DNA of 64,000 nucleotides from Telmatactis stephensoni (Eukaryota; Cnidaria; Anthozoa; Actiniaria; Isophelliidae): NCBI GenBank assembly GCA_029948255.1, contig JALIZF010001819.1, positions 434,001 to 498,000 of the forward strand, read 5' to 3'. Shown piece by piece: positions 1 to 11,672 of this stretch (position 1 is its first letter; each line of letters starts with the position of its first letter). The notes under the pieces were generated by a model. It saw only the letters and a program-made list of their open reading frames with translations, ran no database searches and was not told where the DNA came from. The position numbers and the translations under genes were made by a program.

Positions 1-211
1 GCTGGTAAAACACTTCAAAAATAAATTTTCTGAAAGTGCTTCAAACTCAAGATGCAAGATTGCACTTTGCTCTCAATAGCAAAACTGTTTTCTGATGGCT
101 TAATTTGGTATGTTCGTAAAGCTGCAATGTGGCTTATTTTTTACTTTTTGTCTGATTAAATAGCATTTTTAGAACACTTGATACTAATCTCGCAATCTGA
201 TTTGTTGATTA

Positions 212-440
212 GAGTGTGTCAATAAGAGGACAGACACACTGCTGACGCGTTTCGGCGCGCGCGCTCGTTCTGTTGCCCCGTTTAAAAGGATTTTTTAACT
301 TTTATCTCAAATAATTGTTGTAAAAAACGAATTGAAGATGGTTTGAGTTGTCTGTCCTCTTATTGACGCACTCTTGACGCCATAAAATGTTCAAAACTTT
401 GGAGTGAATTCACTCGCTTCGATCGCTCGTGGTTAATTCC
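212..440. repeat. Dispersed inverted-repeat element, copy 1
   Basis: The motif GTGTGTCAATAAGAGGACAG (about 214-233) returns inverted at about 350-372, enclosing a GC-rich middle. The unit plus its flanks on both sides (about 175-440) is found again in reverse orientation at 57.09-57.39 kb inside the DDX3 gene, so this is a dispersed MITE-like family. It has no coding content. Confidence 0.75.
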
Positions 441-687
441 TCATTCATTTTTCTTAAAAGGTGATCGAATTGTTCCTGATTGCTCTAGCTTGCTCATCAG
501 TCGTGCGTGCGGTCCGTGAAATTATGATTTGTGCTGACAGCACTTGCGCTGATCTATTAAGGATATTATATTCTTTAAACCCACCTTTGGACCACAATTT
601 TTTAAAGCCTGCGCATTCAAGGGCTTACCACTTCTACCCAGTCCAAACTGAAATTCATCTCGACTCATCCGTCCATACATTTCATGT

Positions 688-693
688 TTATTT
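688..693 (-). terminator. Candidate poly(A) signal of cysteine-rich gene 1
   Basis: AATAAA on the minus strand, about 70 bases past the stop codon of the first cysteine-rich gene. The equivalent position in the second copy also has ATAAA-rich sequence. Confidence 0.4.
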
Positions 694-764
694 TCGCATT
701 TACAAATGTACATATAGACACACATTGAATGCGAATATCATTTCATTTCACTAAATTCTACTTG

Positions 765-3454
765 TTATCTCTTCACTCTTGTCAGAGTTGGCTTGTTGGC
801 TTGAACATATTGTGTCACAAGCACGTTCTAAAAGGAATCAAAACCATTTGAATATATATATGTTGAGGGGTACGGTATTTAGGAAATACAGTTTGCACGG
901 GTAGGATAGAATAGGCGACGGAAGCAACGGAAGCAGAAATGCGGGAAGAAGTAATGGACTTGTAAATTGGACACCGTAGGCAGAAACGGAAACGGAAGCT
1001 AGACCAAAGTTCAATATTATAATTAGAAAATGGCGGACTTCATAAAAGATGGCTTAGATACAGAAATTGATAACAAATCATTCTATAACAGTTAAAAATG
1101 CCCAAGAGAAAATGAGGTAAGAGAAGGAATCCTCGTGACCCATCATATGCCTCGTTTGATGCTATTTTTAGAACCTCGTCACCATGACCTCGACTTAACC
1201 AAGAGCATTTACGATTTTTTTTCTGTACGCACTCCAATTTTGCCCTTTCCTCAAGTTTAAACTCTTTTTCATCGACAAACGTTATACACCCTTTTTCCGC
1301 CATTGTGATCTTGAGGCAATGCAAAAGCTCGCGTGCTCTCGGCCAATCAGATTCACTCTAAAAATAGCATCAAACGGGGCATATGATTGTCCAAATACTA
1401 AATACGCGTGATTCCTTCTCTTACCTCATCTTCTCTTGAAATGACTCATGATCAGAGGAAAGTCAACTGAAAAAGTTACATATATTTAGTGCAGAAATAA
1501 CGTACATACCTTTTTAGTCTTGACGCATACATCATACTCACAGAAACACTTGCTGCCTTTCACTGGTTCTTTGACGGTTTTCAAGACGCTACCTGGACCG
1601 CACCATGGTACTGCGTACGGTGCACAGAGTGTAACACAGCCAAGCATATTCATCGCATTGCATGTACACCTAGCTTTGCAGTCATCGGTGATGAATGACT
1701 GGCCCGCCTTGCGGCCTTTGCATGTATAGGCTGTAAGAGTAGATAGTGCTAATTAATTGTTTCTTAAGACTGAGTCGTAGGGGGGGGGGGGGAGGTGGGG
1801 GGTGAACCCATGCGCCCTCTTCCCCCTCCCATCACTATTAAAAGATAAAGAGAATGACATTTATAGTCCATCAGCGCCTTTTCACTCGAAGGTGATCTTC
1901 CAGGGAGTAGTGAACGTTGTGCCCTATTGGCCATCTCTCACGGCATCAGCGCTCCTTCCTACGCGGATTATTTGGAGCTACACTGAACTACACAGATTAG
2001 AGGGTAGAAGCCAAAAGAAAGATGTTAGTCGAGTCGCACGACGATGGGAGATCGCTTAGAAGGCCGTGCTTTAGTCACTTAATCGATCTATAAAGCCTAT
2101 AAAGCCTCGGCTACGCCTCGTGCGACTCTTACGCTCCTCTCGTGCTTAGCAGCCTCCCGCGTGCATCCATAACTCAATGGACGCACGCTGATTGTTGACC
2201 ATTTCTTCAATCAGTCTGAAAACCGCAAGAAATTCTTATATGGGGAACTGTTGAAATTGGCGCAGACTAGAACAATAGAAAGTTATACCTACCTCTTATT
2301 CGCGCACTTTAGCATAACAATTTGCATTACACTTACAGAAATAGTGATATAGTTATTTGAATGGTAAAAAATAAGAAAAAGATCAAAAATAAGCCACTTC
2401 ACGCTTTCGTCCGCCATTTTGAATTGGGGAAACGCGAAATTTATAGACATCTGGATCTTTTTGACTTACTGTTCGTCTCAAATTTGTCAAATTTTCAAAA
2501 TTTTAATTTTAATAATTTGCAGATGTCATATGTCGGACTGAAAATAAGACCAATACAAGTATTTCAACTACGTTTTTCAAGTCAATCTTTTTTCGCGAAT
2601 TATCTTAATATTTACGTGCCGAACGTTCTATTTTGAAAACAAAAAATCCTCTTTTTCTCCTCTTGTGGTCTTCCAATATTCATCATATATAAACAGTCAT
2701 AAACAACAAAGCCAATGTCGTTTCAAAAAAATTTTTTTTTTTTAAATACAATAAAAATTAGCCTAGTTATGTAAGCCAAAGTGATCCGGATTTGTATAGA
2801 TTTTGGCGCGTTTGCCCCAATTCAAAATGGCGGACGAAAGCGTGAAGTGGCTTATTCACCGCTGAAGTTATGGTTGCGTGGTCGAGGCAAGCACGCATTT
2901 TGCTTGATCATTAACGAAAGACTGATAACGTTCATTTATTTTCTCGATGTTGCGTGTTTTTTTTTCCTTTTTTTTAAATCCTAAACACCGTCTGGCGGAA
3001 AATATTTACACTGATGCTTTGCATGTCCATAAAGATTCCCCAAGAAATGGTCCCCAGGACCGAAAATAATGGAATTCAATTTAACAGTGCAGAGCATAAC
3101 ATACAAGGACAGGGCAGAGCAAAAAATATGCCAAGCAACCTGAGCAGTTTTGAAGGCTTATAATTCCCAAAGACGAGACTTTCTAGTCAGAAGCAATAAT
3201 ATTGAGCATAATGTTGAGCATATCTTGGAGGCGACATTGGTATTTTTAAGTCTCATGTCTTTTTAAGGAAAATTTTTAAAATGAAAGAAAGGATGTTGTA
3301 ATGATAATAATATGAATAAATATGACGATAAGAAATAGGAAAGTAGCTAAATTGTTGAGTGCGTCAGCCTTAGTAGTATCTCACCTGCCTTGTTAGGCAA
3401 ACCCACAATTCCAACCAGAACAAGTACCACGAGGATCAGCTTCTGGTAGGCCAT
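765..3454 (-). CDS. Secreted cysteine-rich VWC-like protein, tandem copy 1
   Basis: Three coding exons on the minus strand: 3454-3385, 1730-1510 and 827-765, joined in phases 1 and 0, giving 117 aa. Exon 1 starts MAYQKLILVVLVLVG and encodes a signal peptide of about 19 residues. Exon 2 carries ten cysteines in the order C-x14-C-x3-C-x-C-x9-C-x4-C-x7-C-x17-C-x-C-x5-C, roughly the layout of a single von Willebrand factor C domain. Exon 3 gives a basic tail ending in RVKR. All junctions are GT..AG (donors gtgaga and gtatgt; acceptors cttacag and ccttttag). The product should be a small disulfide-rich extracellular protein; its function cannot be read from the sequence. A paralogue with the same exon plan lies at 7.3-10.2 kb. 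A different small cysteine-rich family is possible, because the C-x3-C-x-C and C-x-C spacings are not canonical VWC. Confidence 0.72.
1103..1437. repeat. Fold-back element in intron 2 of cysteine-rich gene 1
   Basis: Arms of about 75 bases pair with each other: GAGGTAAGAGAAGGAATC near 1114 and its inverse near 1413, plus a second matching block (GATGCTATTTTTAGA near 1159 and inverse near 1359). It is MITE-like and has no ORF of its own. Confidence 0.7.
1779..1803 (+). repeat. Poly-G tract
   Basis: An interrupted run of more than 20 G residues in intron 1 of cysteine-rich gene 1. It is low-complexity sequence and prone to assembly length error. Confidence 0.8.
2386..2856. repeat. Fold-back element in intron 1 of cysteine-rich gene 1
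   Basis: The left arm (about 2386-2456, AAGCCACTTCACGCTTTCG) and right arm (about 2780-2856) are inverted copies, each containing CCGCCATTTTGAATT or its complement. The middle is AT-rich and non-coding. Confidence 0.75.
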
Positions 3455-3791
3455 CGCTACTAGTTCACTCTTGGATGCTGATTTTGCTAGTTCAAAAACA
3501 GAAGAATGCATTTGAAACTTTTTTTTTTTTACAATTGAAAGTCATATTTTGTTTAGCAGTTTGCGAGGTTACGCGTTTTCAAAGGATTAAGGCGCTCGTG
3601 TTATAGCTTTTGGTATACACTCCTGCAGTGGCCACTGATTGCCAAGTTGTAGAACTGAAATTGCACCGAGTAACAGCGCCTTTATAGTATATATACATAA
3701 ATAATCTTAAATTGACACCACTCTACTGTTTGTATATTGAGTGTAACTGTAGTGTACGACTCAAACTCATAGCTAAAAAACACAGAATTAC

Positions 3792-3840
3792 CTTTGTCGA
3801 TCGATCAGTGTAATTGTTGATGTTCGTATTTATGCCTTAG
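3792..3840 (-). other. Candidate 5' UTR exon of cysteine-rich gene 1
   Basis: On the minus strand, the stretch ending CGACAAAG is followed by a gtaatt donor. The equivalent stretch upstream of the second copy (ending ACAACTGAG at 10516, then gtaatt) is conserved in sequence and position, and both follow a CATAAATACG/CATAATACG block that could serve as a TATA-like element. This rests on comparison of the two paralogues only. Confidence 0.35.
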
Positions 3841-4402
3841 CTTCGTCCAACTTGCGTTTGTCCTATATTTGATTGCGTAGAGGTCGTCCTTTATTTGACG
3901 TAGATGCATTGGCTTAAAGACGAACCAATTACAGCCGAACATTCCCCGAAACTCAAGGATATTATTGTTGCTCTTTCCCAGCTCCTAAGGAGAAGATCCC
4001 TAGAAACGTTGTCTTTTAGGACATGTTCCGGAAGTAAAGTTTTTCTCATTTCTGATTGGTCGACGTCCTGACTAGGTCGACCACTATTTTCTTTCTTATT
4101 CAGATTTATATTCCCTTGTAAGAATATAGTGGCATTTAGCAAGCAACACACATTCTTGAAAATGAATTGATCCTGCTAAATTGTAAGTAAGAAGGAATTA
4201 ATCCTGCTAAATTATAAGTGAGACCGGAACCCTATAAAACATTTTGATTAAAGGTTCATGAATACCAAGGTTCATTTATTTGAGAAATTCTAGCAGAACC
4301 AGAAGAACATTTCTTGTTATTTTTTCATTATTTTGCAGATATTGTCATAGTTTTTCTTAGTGAGCGTTTGCCGATTCTCAGTGACCTCGCTTAAATTTTT
4401 GT

Positions 4403-5430
4403 GGTTACTGGCTTTTTATTATATAGATGGTCGGTTGCTAGGGCTTTTCCTCCCGGAAGCCTCAAGACTGAGAGTTTTAGGCCTTAGACAAAAGTAGAAT
4501 GCATCAAATGTGACAAAACGTGGTGAGGAAGTAAGTTGATAAATTACCTGTTAATTGATGGCAATTACATCTCATTAGACCGCTATTGTGACGTCATTAA
4601 TGATGTCCAAATTTGGCATCAGAAAAAAAATTCAGGAAAGAATTTTATATCCGTTTTCTGTATAGAATTCTATGATTTCTGATGAAAACTCCGTATTAAT
4701 CGGACAACCAGGCGTAAAGTTACAGCTAAACAAAGAAATTCAAATTTCTCGCAAAATGACCATATATAGTCAAAATTAGGGATATTTTAAACGTCAGAAC
4801 AATGAATGTATTGGCACAGGAGAAAACACAATGTTGCATAAAATCAAAATTGTAGTTTTTCTACTACTTTTTCGGTTACGTTAACGTCATAATGACGCTA
4901 TAATGACGTATTTTGTGACATTAAAGGCGCCATAGCACCACATACCTCACGTAAAAAAAAACTCACGATTCTGAATTTGCGCAACGTTGTCCTTACGCCT
5001 ATGCCAATACATTCATTGTTCTGGCATTTAAAATATCCCTAAGTTTGACCGTATATGGTCATTTGGCGGGAAATTTGACTTTCTCTATTAGCTGTACGTT
5101 TACGCCATTTTATCTGATTGAGATGGGGATTTCACTATAACTATATATTCTTTTTGTTTAGCAAAACATTCTGTAGCGTTTGGAACACTGTTTAACAATT
5201 TTTTTACTATTGTTACTAAAAATAGGTGTCACTTATGATGTTACATTTTCAAGAAACGTCAAAAATTTACATTTACAAAGGAAAATATTTAATTTTTTTT
5301 TTTCTAATTTAGATGTTATAATGTCTTGCTTCATTTGAAACCACTAGCTCTGTACAGCAAAAAATCGAATTTACGACCTTGCGGGAGGAAAAGCCCTAGC
5401 AACCGACCATCATATATAAAAGCCAGTAAC
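4403..5430. mobile_element. 1-kb fold-back (non-autonomous) element
   Basis: The ends are inverted copies: GTTACTGGCTTTTTATTATA at 4403 and its complement ending at 5430. They continue with GATGGTCGGTTGCTAGGGCT at about 4427 and its inverse ending at about 5412. Inner blocks also pair (AATGAATGTATTGGCA near 4801 and its inverse near 5010). No transposase ORF is present. It lies upstream of cysteine-rich gene 1, between the two paralogues. Confidence 0.75.
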
Positions 5431-5587
5431 ACTATGTCATCGAGCGCGTAAGTCCGATAGTCCGTGACTTTCCGAAGTAATCACTTCGGATGACAGTCGG
5501 ATGAGAACGAATACCTTCCGAATTTTGTTACATGTACGCCAGTATACGACAGTGAGTGAATAGACCATTTCACGATTCTCGTCGTTC

Positions 5588-5765
5588 AACCCCAGCCTCG
5601 ATCGACAGCGTGTAATATATTCTTTATAAAGTGACTACAGCCCATGGTAATGTAAGGAATGCACACATCAACAAACAATCGAAACACTTTAAATTCTACG
5701 GGCTGTAGTCAAATTCTAAAGAATATCAGTTCCACGGTGTCGAGGCTGAGGTTGGTCTATTTTTG
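5588..5765. repeat. Short fold-back element
   Basis: CAGCCTCGA near 5591 and GACTACAGCCC near 5633 recur inverted as GGGCTGTAGTC near 5700 and TCGAGGCTGAGG near 5741. It is a MITE-like hairpin of about 180 bases. Confidence 0.65.
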
Positions 5766-7190
5766 AAGCGTTCTAAATCGTTAAAAACTAAAACTTTTGA
5801 CCGAATTATTTTCTGCACAAAGTGTTCTTTAATAATCAGATTATTGACAATAAGGTCTTAGGAAGCTTATAAACTTGGAAGATTTTCTAGTAGCAAATTA
5901 CGAGAATAACTACCGTGACTGAACCCCGAAACGCGCCCAACTGAATATATAACAGAATGGCGAACTTCTGGCTTCAGAAATACCTAAAAATTGGAAATCA
6001 TGTGATCCTGCCTTATTACGACACTGTCATCATAACCTCCAGTTCACTGATGGGGACATGGGGGCTTGCGGATCGGCGGATTGAGCCTTCTTTTACGTGC
6101 AGATTCCGGCTCGGATAATGATATCTTTAAGAACGGATTTGCGGATTCATCCACAATGGTCAAAATCGTGCATTTGAATAAAATGATCCTATGAAAACTT
6201 TAATTTATGTGACCATGCTACTTGCTGACATGTGCATCGTACTTTGCGTTAGAGGATTCGCTTTCCGTAACAATATTCCATTGCGGAACAAACTTTACAT
6301 CAAAGCATGGCATGCGAATTTGTAAATACGTACGCATTTGTTGTAACATTCTTTTCTTGCAAATATAGTAGTTTTCAAGTGCTTTTATTACAAACATCGC
6401 ATATGCGGAGCGGATTTGCGGTTTCAAACAATTTTTCTTGCGGTTTTGCGAATTTTGGCAATCCCGAAAACCTGCTCCACTGGGTAATATCGCAAAGGCC
6501 TCTGGGTGCAATTTTATTATTTCTACAACAGCGTCCCCGGAAACTCAGGGCGTACGCTAACACAGAATAAAGACGGAGTTTTAAACTGGATTTCCTGTGG
6601 CAACCCAAGCCTATTGTTACCCCGCTTCGCTAGGACTAACCAGAGTTCACAAAGACTAGTTTGCATACACGGAGCTACCTGCACCAATCAGAAACGTGGT
6701 TTAAAAATAAACCTTTCACTTCGTTCATTCATTAAAAGTAAATGTTAGTCAGGCTTCGATATTCAAAATATTATGCTAGTTATAGGGTTGTATTCTGGTC
6801 GGTAAAGAATGCCTAATAAAATATGCTACCGTCTTGGATTTCCAACGAAACGGCTATGAATTTTACAAGCAACAAGTATTTCCTTTCTAAACGTGAAGAA
6901 TACTTGGAAAAAGCATCGGAGATCGAGTTTCTTGTAATATATAATGTAGGAAGGCTATTTCTCTAAAACCAAAGCAAACTTTATGCCGAAGACTTTGTTG
7001 TTCTACCGTGAAGTTTTGTGCGTGTACAGACTATATACAATTTGGAGGCAGCTTTATGGAAGTCTCGTGATCAGGAATTCAGGCCCCACGCATTGCTCAA
7101 TGACCCTGGCACATATAGCTAAAGCATGCCTAGTATAAATTTGAATCCTCTTGTCTCGAAGAAACACGTTCTCGCATCTCTAGATCTGCG
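5766..7190. other. Gene-free spacer between the two cysteine-rich genes
   Basis: No supported gene. The stretch contains one copy of the recurring terminal motif TTTCCTGTGG (6591-6600), also seen at 27291, 27991, 28226, 28289, 30808 and 36714. Short ORFs at 6.2-6.7 kb overlap in several frames and have no recognisable domain. Confidence 0.6.
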
Positions 7191-7324
7191 CATTCAAGGG
7201 CTTACCAGTTCTACCCAGTCCAAACTGAAATTCATCTCGAGTCTTCATGTTTATTATATTTTTGCATTTACATAGACACATATTGAATGCGAATATCCGA
7301 TTTTATTTCACTAAATTCTACTTG

Positions 7325-10159
7325 TTATCTCTTCACCAATTTCATAGTTGGCTTCTTGTATGGCTTGAATCGTAAATTCACTGCCAAAAAGAAATTTTAA
7401 AATGAATCAAAAACATTTGAATGTGTATAATAAAGGTATTTAAAAATATGTAGTTTTCACAAGCAACAAAAGCAGAAACGGAAGAAGTAATAGAAACACA
7501 GATGACCTAACGTCATCGTGAAAATCACAAAAACGGAAATCATGGAAGCAGAAGAAACGAAACGGTGCCATTTATTTTGCTTCCATCGCTCATATGTCGA
7601 AGTGTATATAACAGGGTGGTGAAGAGGTATTTCGTGACCCGTGATTCAGCCTAAATTAGGCTTGTGATTCGTGAAAAGCTAAAAATTCTAGTCGTGATCC
7701 GTGAAATCATCTTTGTCCGTGACTGGGATTTGCAGTTTTTCATTGCCGAGATTCGTGATTATAAAAATGCCGATTCGTGAAATATGCGACGTGCAGAAAA
7801 GAGATAACGAAAAACAGTGTGATCCTTCGATTGTACGTACTTTCGGTCCGTTCATAAGGACAAAATTCGTGCAAAAAATCTTAGGAATGAAAAACCAGTA
7901 TTTATTTTTGAATGAAAAGTAAAAATCTTCTATGATTTGTGAAATAGCTTATCATTATTCCGTGATCCGTGAAATTGTGAAAAAATGGTTCGTGATTCGT
8001 GATGGGTACCCCCTCTTCACCACCCTGATATAAGAACAACGTAAGCAGAACCATGCAGAGAAGGCAACTAGACCAAAGTGCAATGTAATAATTTGAAAAG
8101 TGCATATACATCGCGCTCTTTTCGTGAGAACATTAAGGTCTTCTGCTTCTATTTCTGCTTCCTTTTCTGCTTCTGTTTCTTTTTCCATTTGCTCCTGTCG
8201 CCCGCGAAAATAAAGCTTACAGATGTAAATATTGGTCAAACCAACTTTAATAGAGCGAATTGGTTATGACTGAACACGGAAAACTTCAAAGGGATTGTCA
8301 AAAAGAGCAAACATGAATATTGAGTAGTGCCTTGAACGTACACAATCTTTTCTTTTACTTTCATATCTTGTGGATGACTGACTGGACCAATGTTTTCATT
8401 GGTTAATTTTCTAATGTACCTAGAAATACTTTTTTGTTGTGTGCACGATCACGATTGGAAAAAGTGTACAAAAAAGTAAAACAACGAATGTAGCTGCACT
8501 TTAAAATCGATCGAGCTGCGTTTGCCCCTTGGGCTAACTTGCGTGGCTTAATAACCATCTCCTTCTATTAACTCTGGTCAAACGGACAAGGAATGAACTT
8601 GGTCCAAGAGCATAAAAATGGCTTTAAAATATAGACGCTTTTGAACACTTTAATCATGCACTAGACCATTGATACCAAATCTTTTTTATTAATTAGTAAT
8701 AATCCATCAACCGGGGAAAAGTAAAAAAGTTACGGCTCCGCACAATATCAGTGACCCCCCCTCCTACCTACGAAAACTATTTTCAACCGACCGTGGGGGA
8801 GAGATAACGTACTTACCTTCCCAATCTTGACGCATCTTTTACGCTTACAGAAACACTTGCTGCCTCCTACCGGTATTTTAACAGTTTTCAAGACGCTTCC
8901 TGGATTGCACGATGTTGGTGGCATGTAGAGTGGACAGAGTGGGAGACAGGCAATGTCATTTATCCCATAGCATGTGCATTGTGCGCCGCAGTCATCGGTG
9001 ACAAATGACTCACCAATTTTGCGGCCCTTGCAGCTATAGGCTGTAAGAGTAGAGTTATCAAAGGTAATTTAAATTAATTGTTTCTAAAGACCGAATCTCG
9101 TATAAAAACTACAAAATTTGCCCTTGGAAAACGTTGTCGCAGCTCAAAGCAACAATCAATATTATTTAAACAGCGATTAGAAACTAATGGCACGTCCTGT
9201 TTGATAAAATCATGTCTTTTGGGGAAACATTTTTAAAATATCCGAAAGATGATATGTTGTAATGATGATGATAATGTTATGATACACTTTTCCAGTTTTA
9301 ATTAGTACGTTTTTGGTTTACCGCGTTAGTTTTAATAATTTAGTGGTTTATAGTCTTCAGTTCATTGTCATTTTGCTGACAAGAGTAATTTCAGTTTAGC
9401 TAGCTAGAATATCAAAGTATAGAATATCAAAGTAGGGAATTCCCCTTGGCTTTAAGAAACAATAGATAGATTGTAACAAGATGTTTAGCTTAGATCACAT
9501 CAAAAGAAATATCGTCGTTGTGGAGAAATTTGTTATTGTAATACGTAGAACAACCTTATTCAATAACGATATGAATAACACCAAAGTAAGAAATAGGAAA
9601 ACCCAAACAGTACTTAAGTAAGTGTGTTACATAACTAACTGGAAACAGTTTAACCTTGACATCTCTGGAATAATATCCTAGCAGACAACATTTGGCCTCT
9701 GTTTCCCATGATTGGCAATGTTTTCACGTGTAACCAATCACATTGGAAAAGGCGCCGTCCAATCTGATTGTGTATACCAAAACACCCATCCTTGCGGTTA
9801 ATTGAGGCCTGCCTTACAGGACATTATAAAAGAGAGAGTTACTCAAATAGATAGACATCCCTTTTAGACCTAGAGCTAGACGTACGTGTACAAGTCCTTA
9901 AATGTAATAAAACAAAGACTACAGCGAAGGAACTGTGTCGTCTTAGACTTAAGGTTCATCGCCAGCTCTTGCATGAAACTTACATGTTTGGACCTAGCAG
10001 TCCCTCGTAACAATAATGATGATAAAATATTGATAAGAAATAGGAAAGAAGCTAAATTGTTGAGTGTGTCAGCCTTAGTAGTACCTCACCTGCCGTGTTA
10101 GGCAAACCCACAATTCCAACGAGAACAAGTACCACGAGGATCAGCTTCTGGTAGGCCAT
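7325..10159 (-). CDS. Secreted cysteine-rich VWC-like protein, tandem copy 2
   Basis: Minus-strand paralogue of the gene at 0.8-3.5 kb. Exon 1 is 10159-10090 (signal peptide, two base differences from copy 1 over 70). Exon 2 is 9040-8817 (ten cysteines in the same order, one residue longer). The last exon is less certain. By alignment with copy 1, acceptor ttcaag before 7363 gives a tail ending KLVKR and stop at 7325 (110 aa in total). The stronger-looking acceptor tttttggcag at 7381 would give an immediate TGA and a 98-aa protein. The mature domain is only about 60% identical to copy 1, although the cysteines, TDDC and the PGSVLKTVK block are kept. It is predicted to be extracellular; function unknown. 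Confidence 0.68.
7612..8027. mobile_element. 416-bp TIR element with 6-bp target duplication
   Basis: The element begins CAGGGTGGTGAAGAGGTA and ends with the inverse, CCCCTCTTCACCACCCTG. It is flanked on both sides by ATATAA (7606-7611 and 8028-8033), a perfect target-site duplication. It is internally rich in CGTGATTCGTGA-type repeats and has no transposase, so it is a non-autonomous DNA transposon. It lies in intron 2 of cysteine-rich gene 2. Confidence 0.85.
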
Positions 10160-10369
10160 CGTTACTAGTTCACTCTTGGATGCTAGTTACGTTTTGCTTT
10201 GAAAACTCTACAAGGATGCACTTAAACAAAATTAGTTTCTAACACAAGCATATTTTGGTTTTGCAGGTTATGCGTTTGGGCAATTCTGCCAGGATTAGAC
10301 TGAAAGGAAATTTGGTTGAATGCATTTAGTTAAATCAATTATTTATTTACACCACTCTACCGAAATGGA

Positions 10370-10498
10370 ATATATACCGAGTATAAATTTATATAGTATA
10401 TAATAAAGTATAAAACTAAAAAATAATATTTCAGGCTGAAATATTATTTTTTAATTTTATACTATTATATACTATATAAATTTATACTCGGTATATAT
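10370..10498. repeat. 129-bp AT-rich palindrome
   Basis: Two arms of about 60 bases (ATATATACCGAGTATAAATT at 10370 and its inverse ending at 10498) flank a very short loop near 10434. The palindrome sits just downstream, in gene sense, of the candidate 5' exon of cysteine-rich gene 2 (ends 10516), so it lies inside the 5' intron. It would form a strong hairpin. Confidence 0.85.
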
Positions 10499-11531
10499 CA
10501 AAAAGGCGTAATTACCTCAGTTGTCGCGTTCACTGATTGTTGATGGTCGTATTATGCCAAGCTCCTTCAAGTTCATTCTTTTACTTTCTTGTCTTATGCT
10601 TGGCGTAGTTTGATTGGTTTAAAGACGAACCAATCACAAAGCATCCTGATGAAACCAAGCAAGGGGTAATATGTCGACGCTCATTTAACGTTCCTAGAAA
10701 GAATATCAGTCACTACTGGGCTGGAAAAATATTGTGTATCAGAGGTAAATTTGAAAGTAATTAAAAGTATTTCGTTCTTGAACAAATTTGAACAGACAAC
10801 GTTTCTAGAATTTTTTTTTTCCTCTACAGCAGTGTTCCCGAGGACGGCCAAAGACGGTATTTTTAGACACTTTTAAGTATCAAATTTCCCGGCAAAAGTA
10901 CAATCTTTTTTTATTGAAATATAATATTCTTCTGCTTCTTCTTCCAGAAGCCAACAATGGAATGTGTTAAGTTTCAAGTTCAAATTTCAAGTTTCATGTT
11001 TCTTTACACTTTAACTGGGTTTTATTTTACAAGTAGAAAATATAATATTCTTAATTATTGAAATTTAATATTCGTCTACTTCTTCTAGAAGCGAACAACA
11101 GAACGTGAAGTTTCAAGTTTTAAGCTTCTTTATTTGCACTTCGTTTTTATTTTACAAATAGGCAGTATGAAAAAAATAAAGTACAAAAACTATTTTAAAA
11201 TATCATAATTATTTATGGATTCTTAGTTTGGAAGTGTGCGTTAGATAGAGAAGCATGGCCTTGGTCTATTTTTCTGATAGCATTTCGTGCTCGTAAAGCT
11301 TTTTGAATTCGATCATGTTGAATTGTAGCCACCAAAAAGAGTGCCGTTGTTTGGAACTTTTCCGGCTGCCAGTCTGCATGACACATGGTCACTTTTTATG
11401 ACTTTCATTTACAATATCGCTTCCCTAACAGCACTCAAAAAGTCGTTTTTTACAATCTTTGCTCATGAAGATTTTTCATACCTTCTTGCTAACGTTTTTT
11501 AATCAACAAGCAGATTCCATTTTGTCGTGCG

Positions 11532-11672
11532 TGTGTACTTTAATCGATGCACAGATGACGTCAAAATGTGGTGAGAACGAAAAAGTACGCCACGAGACGA
11601 AGTCGAGTGGTGTGGCTGTTGTTCTCACTGGCCACATTTTGACGTCTTTTGTACATCGATTTGAGTACACAC
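11532..11672. repeat. Short fold-back element
   Basis: GTGTGTACTTTAATCGATG at 11531 and ATGACGTCAAAATGTGG at 11554 return inverted as CCACATTTTGACGTC (about 11631) and CATCGATTTGAGTACACAC (about 11654). It is a MITE-like hairpin. Confidence 0.7.

Noticed and set aside
1030..1095. Short ORF MADFIKDGLDTEIDNKSFYNS on the plus strand
   Set aside because: It lies in intron 2 of cysteine-rich gene 1, is 21 codons long, and shows no domain or splice partner.
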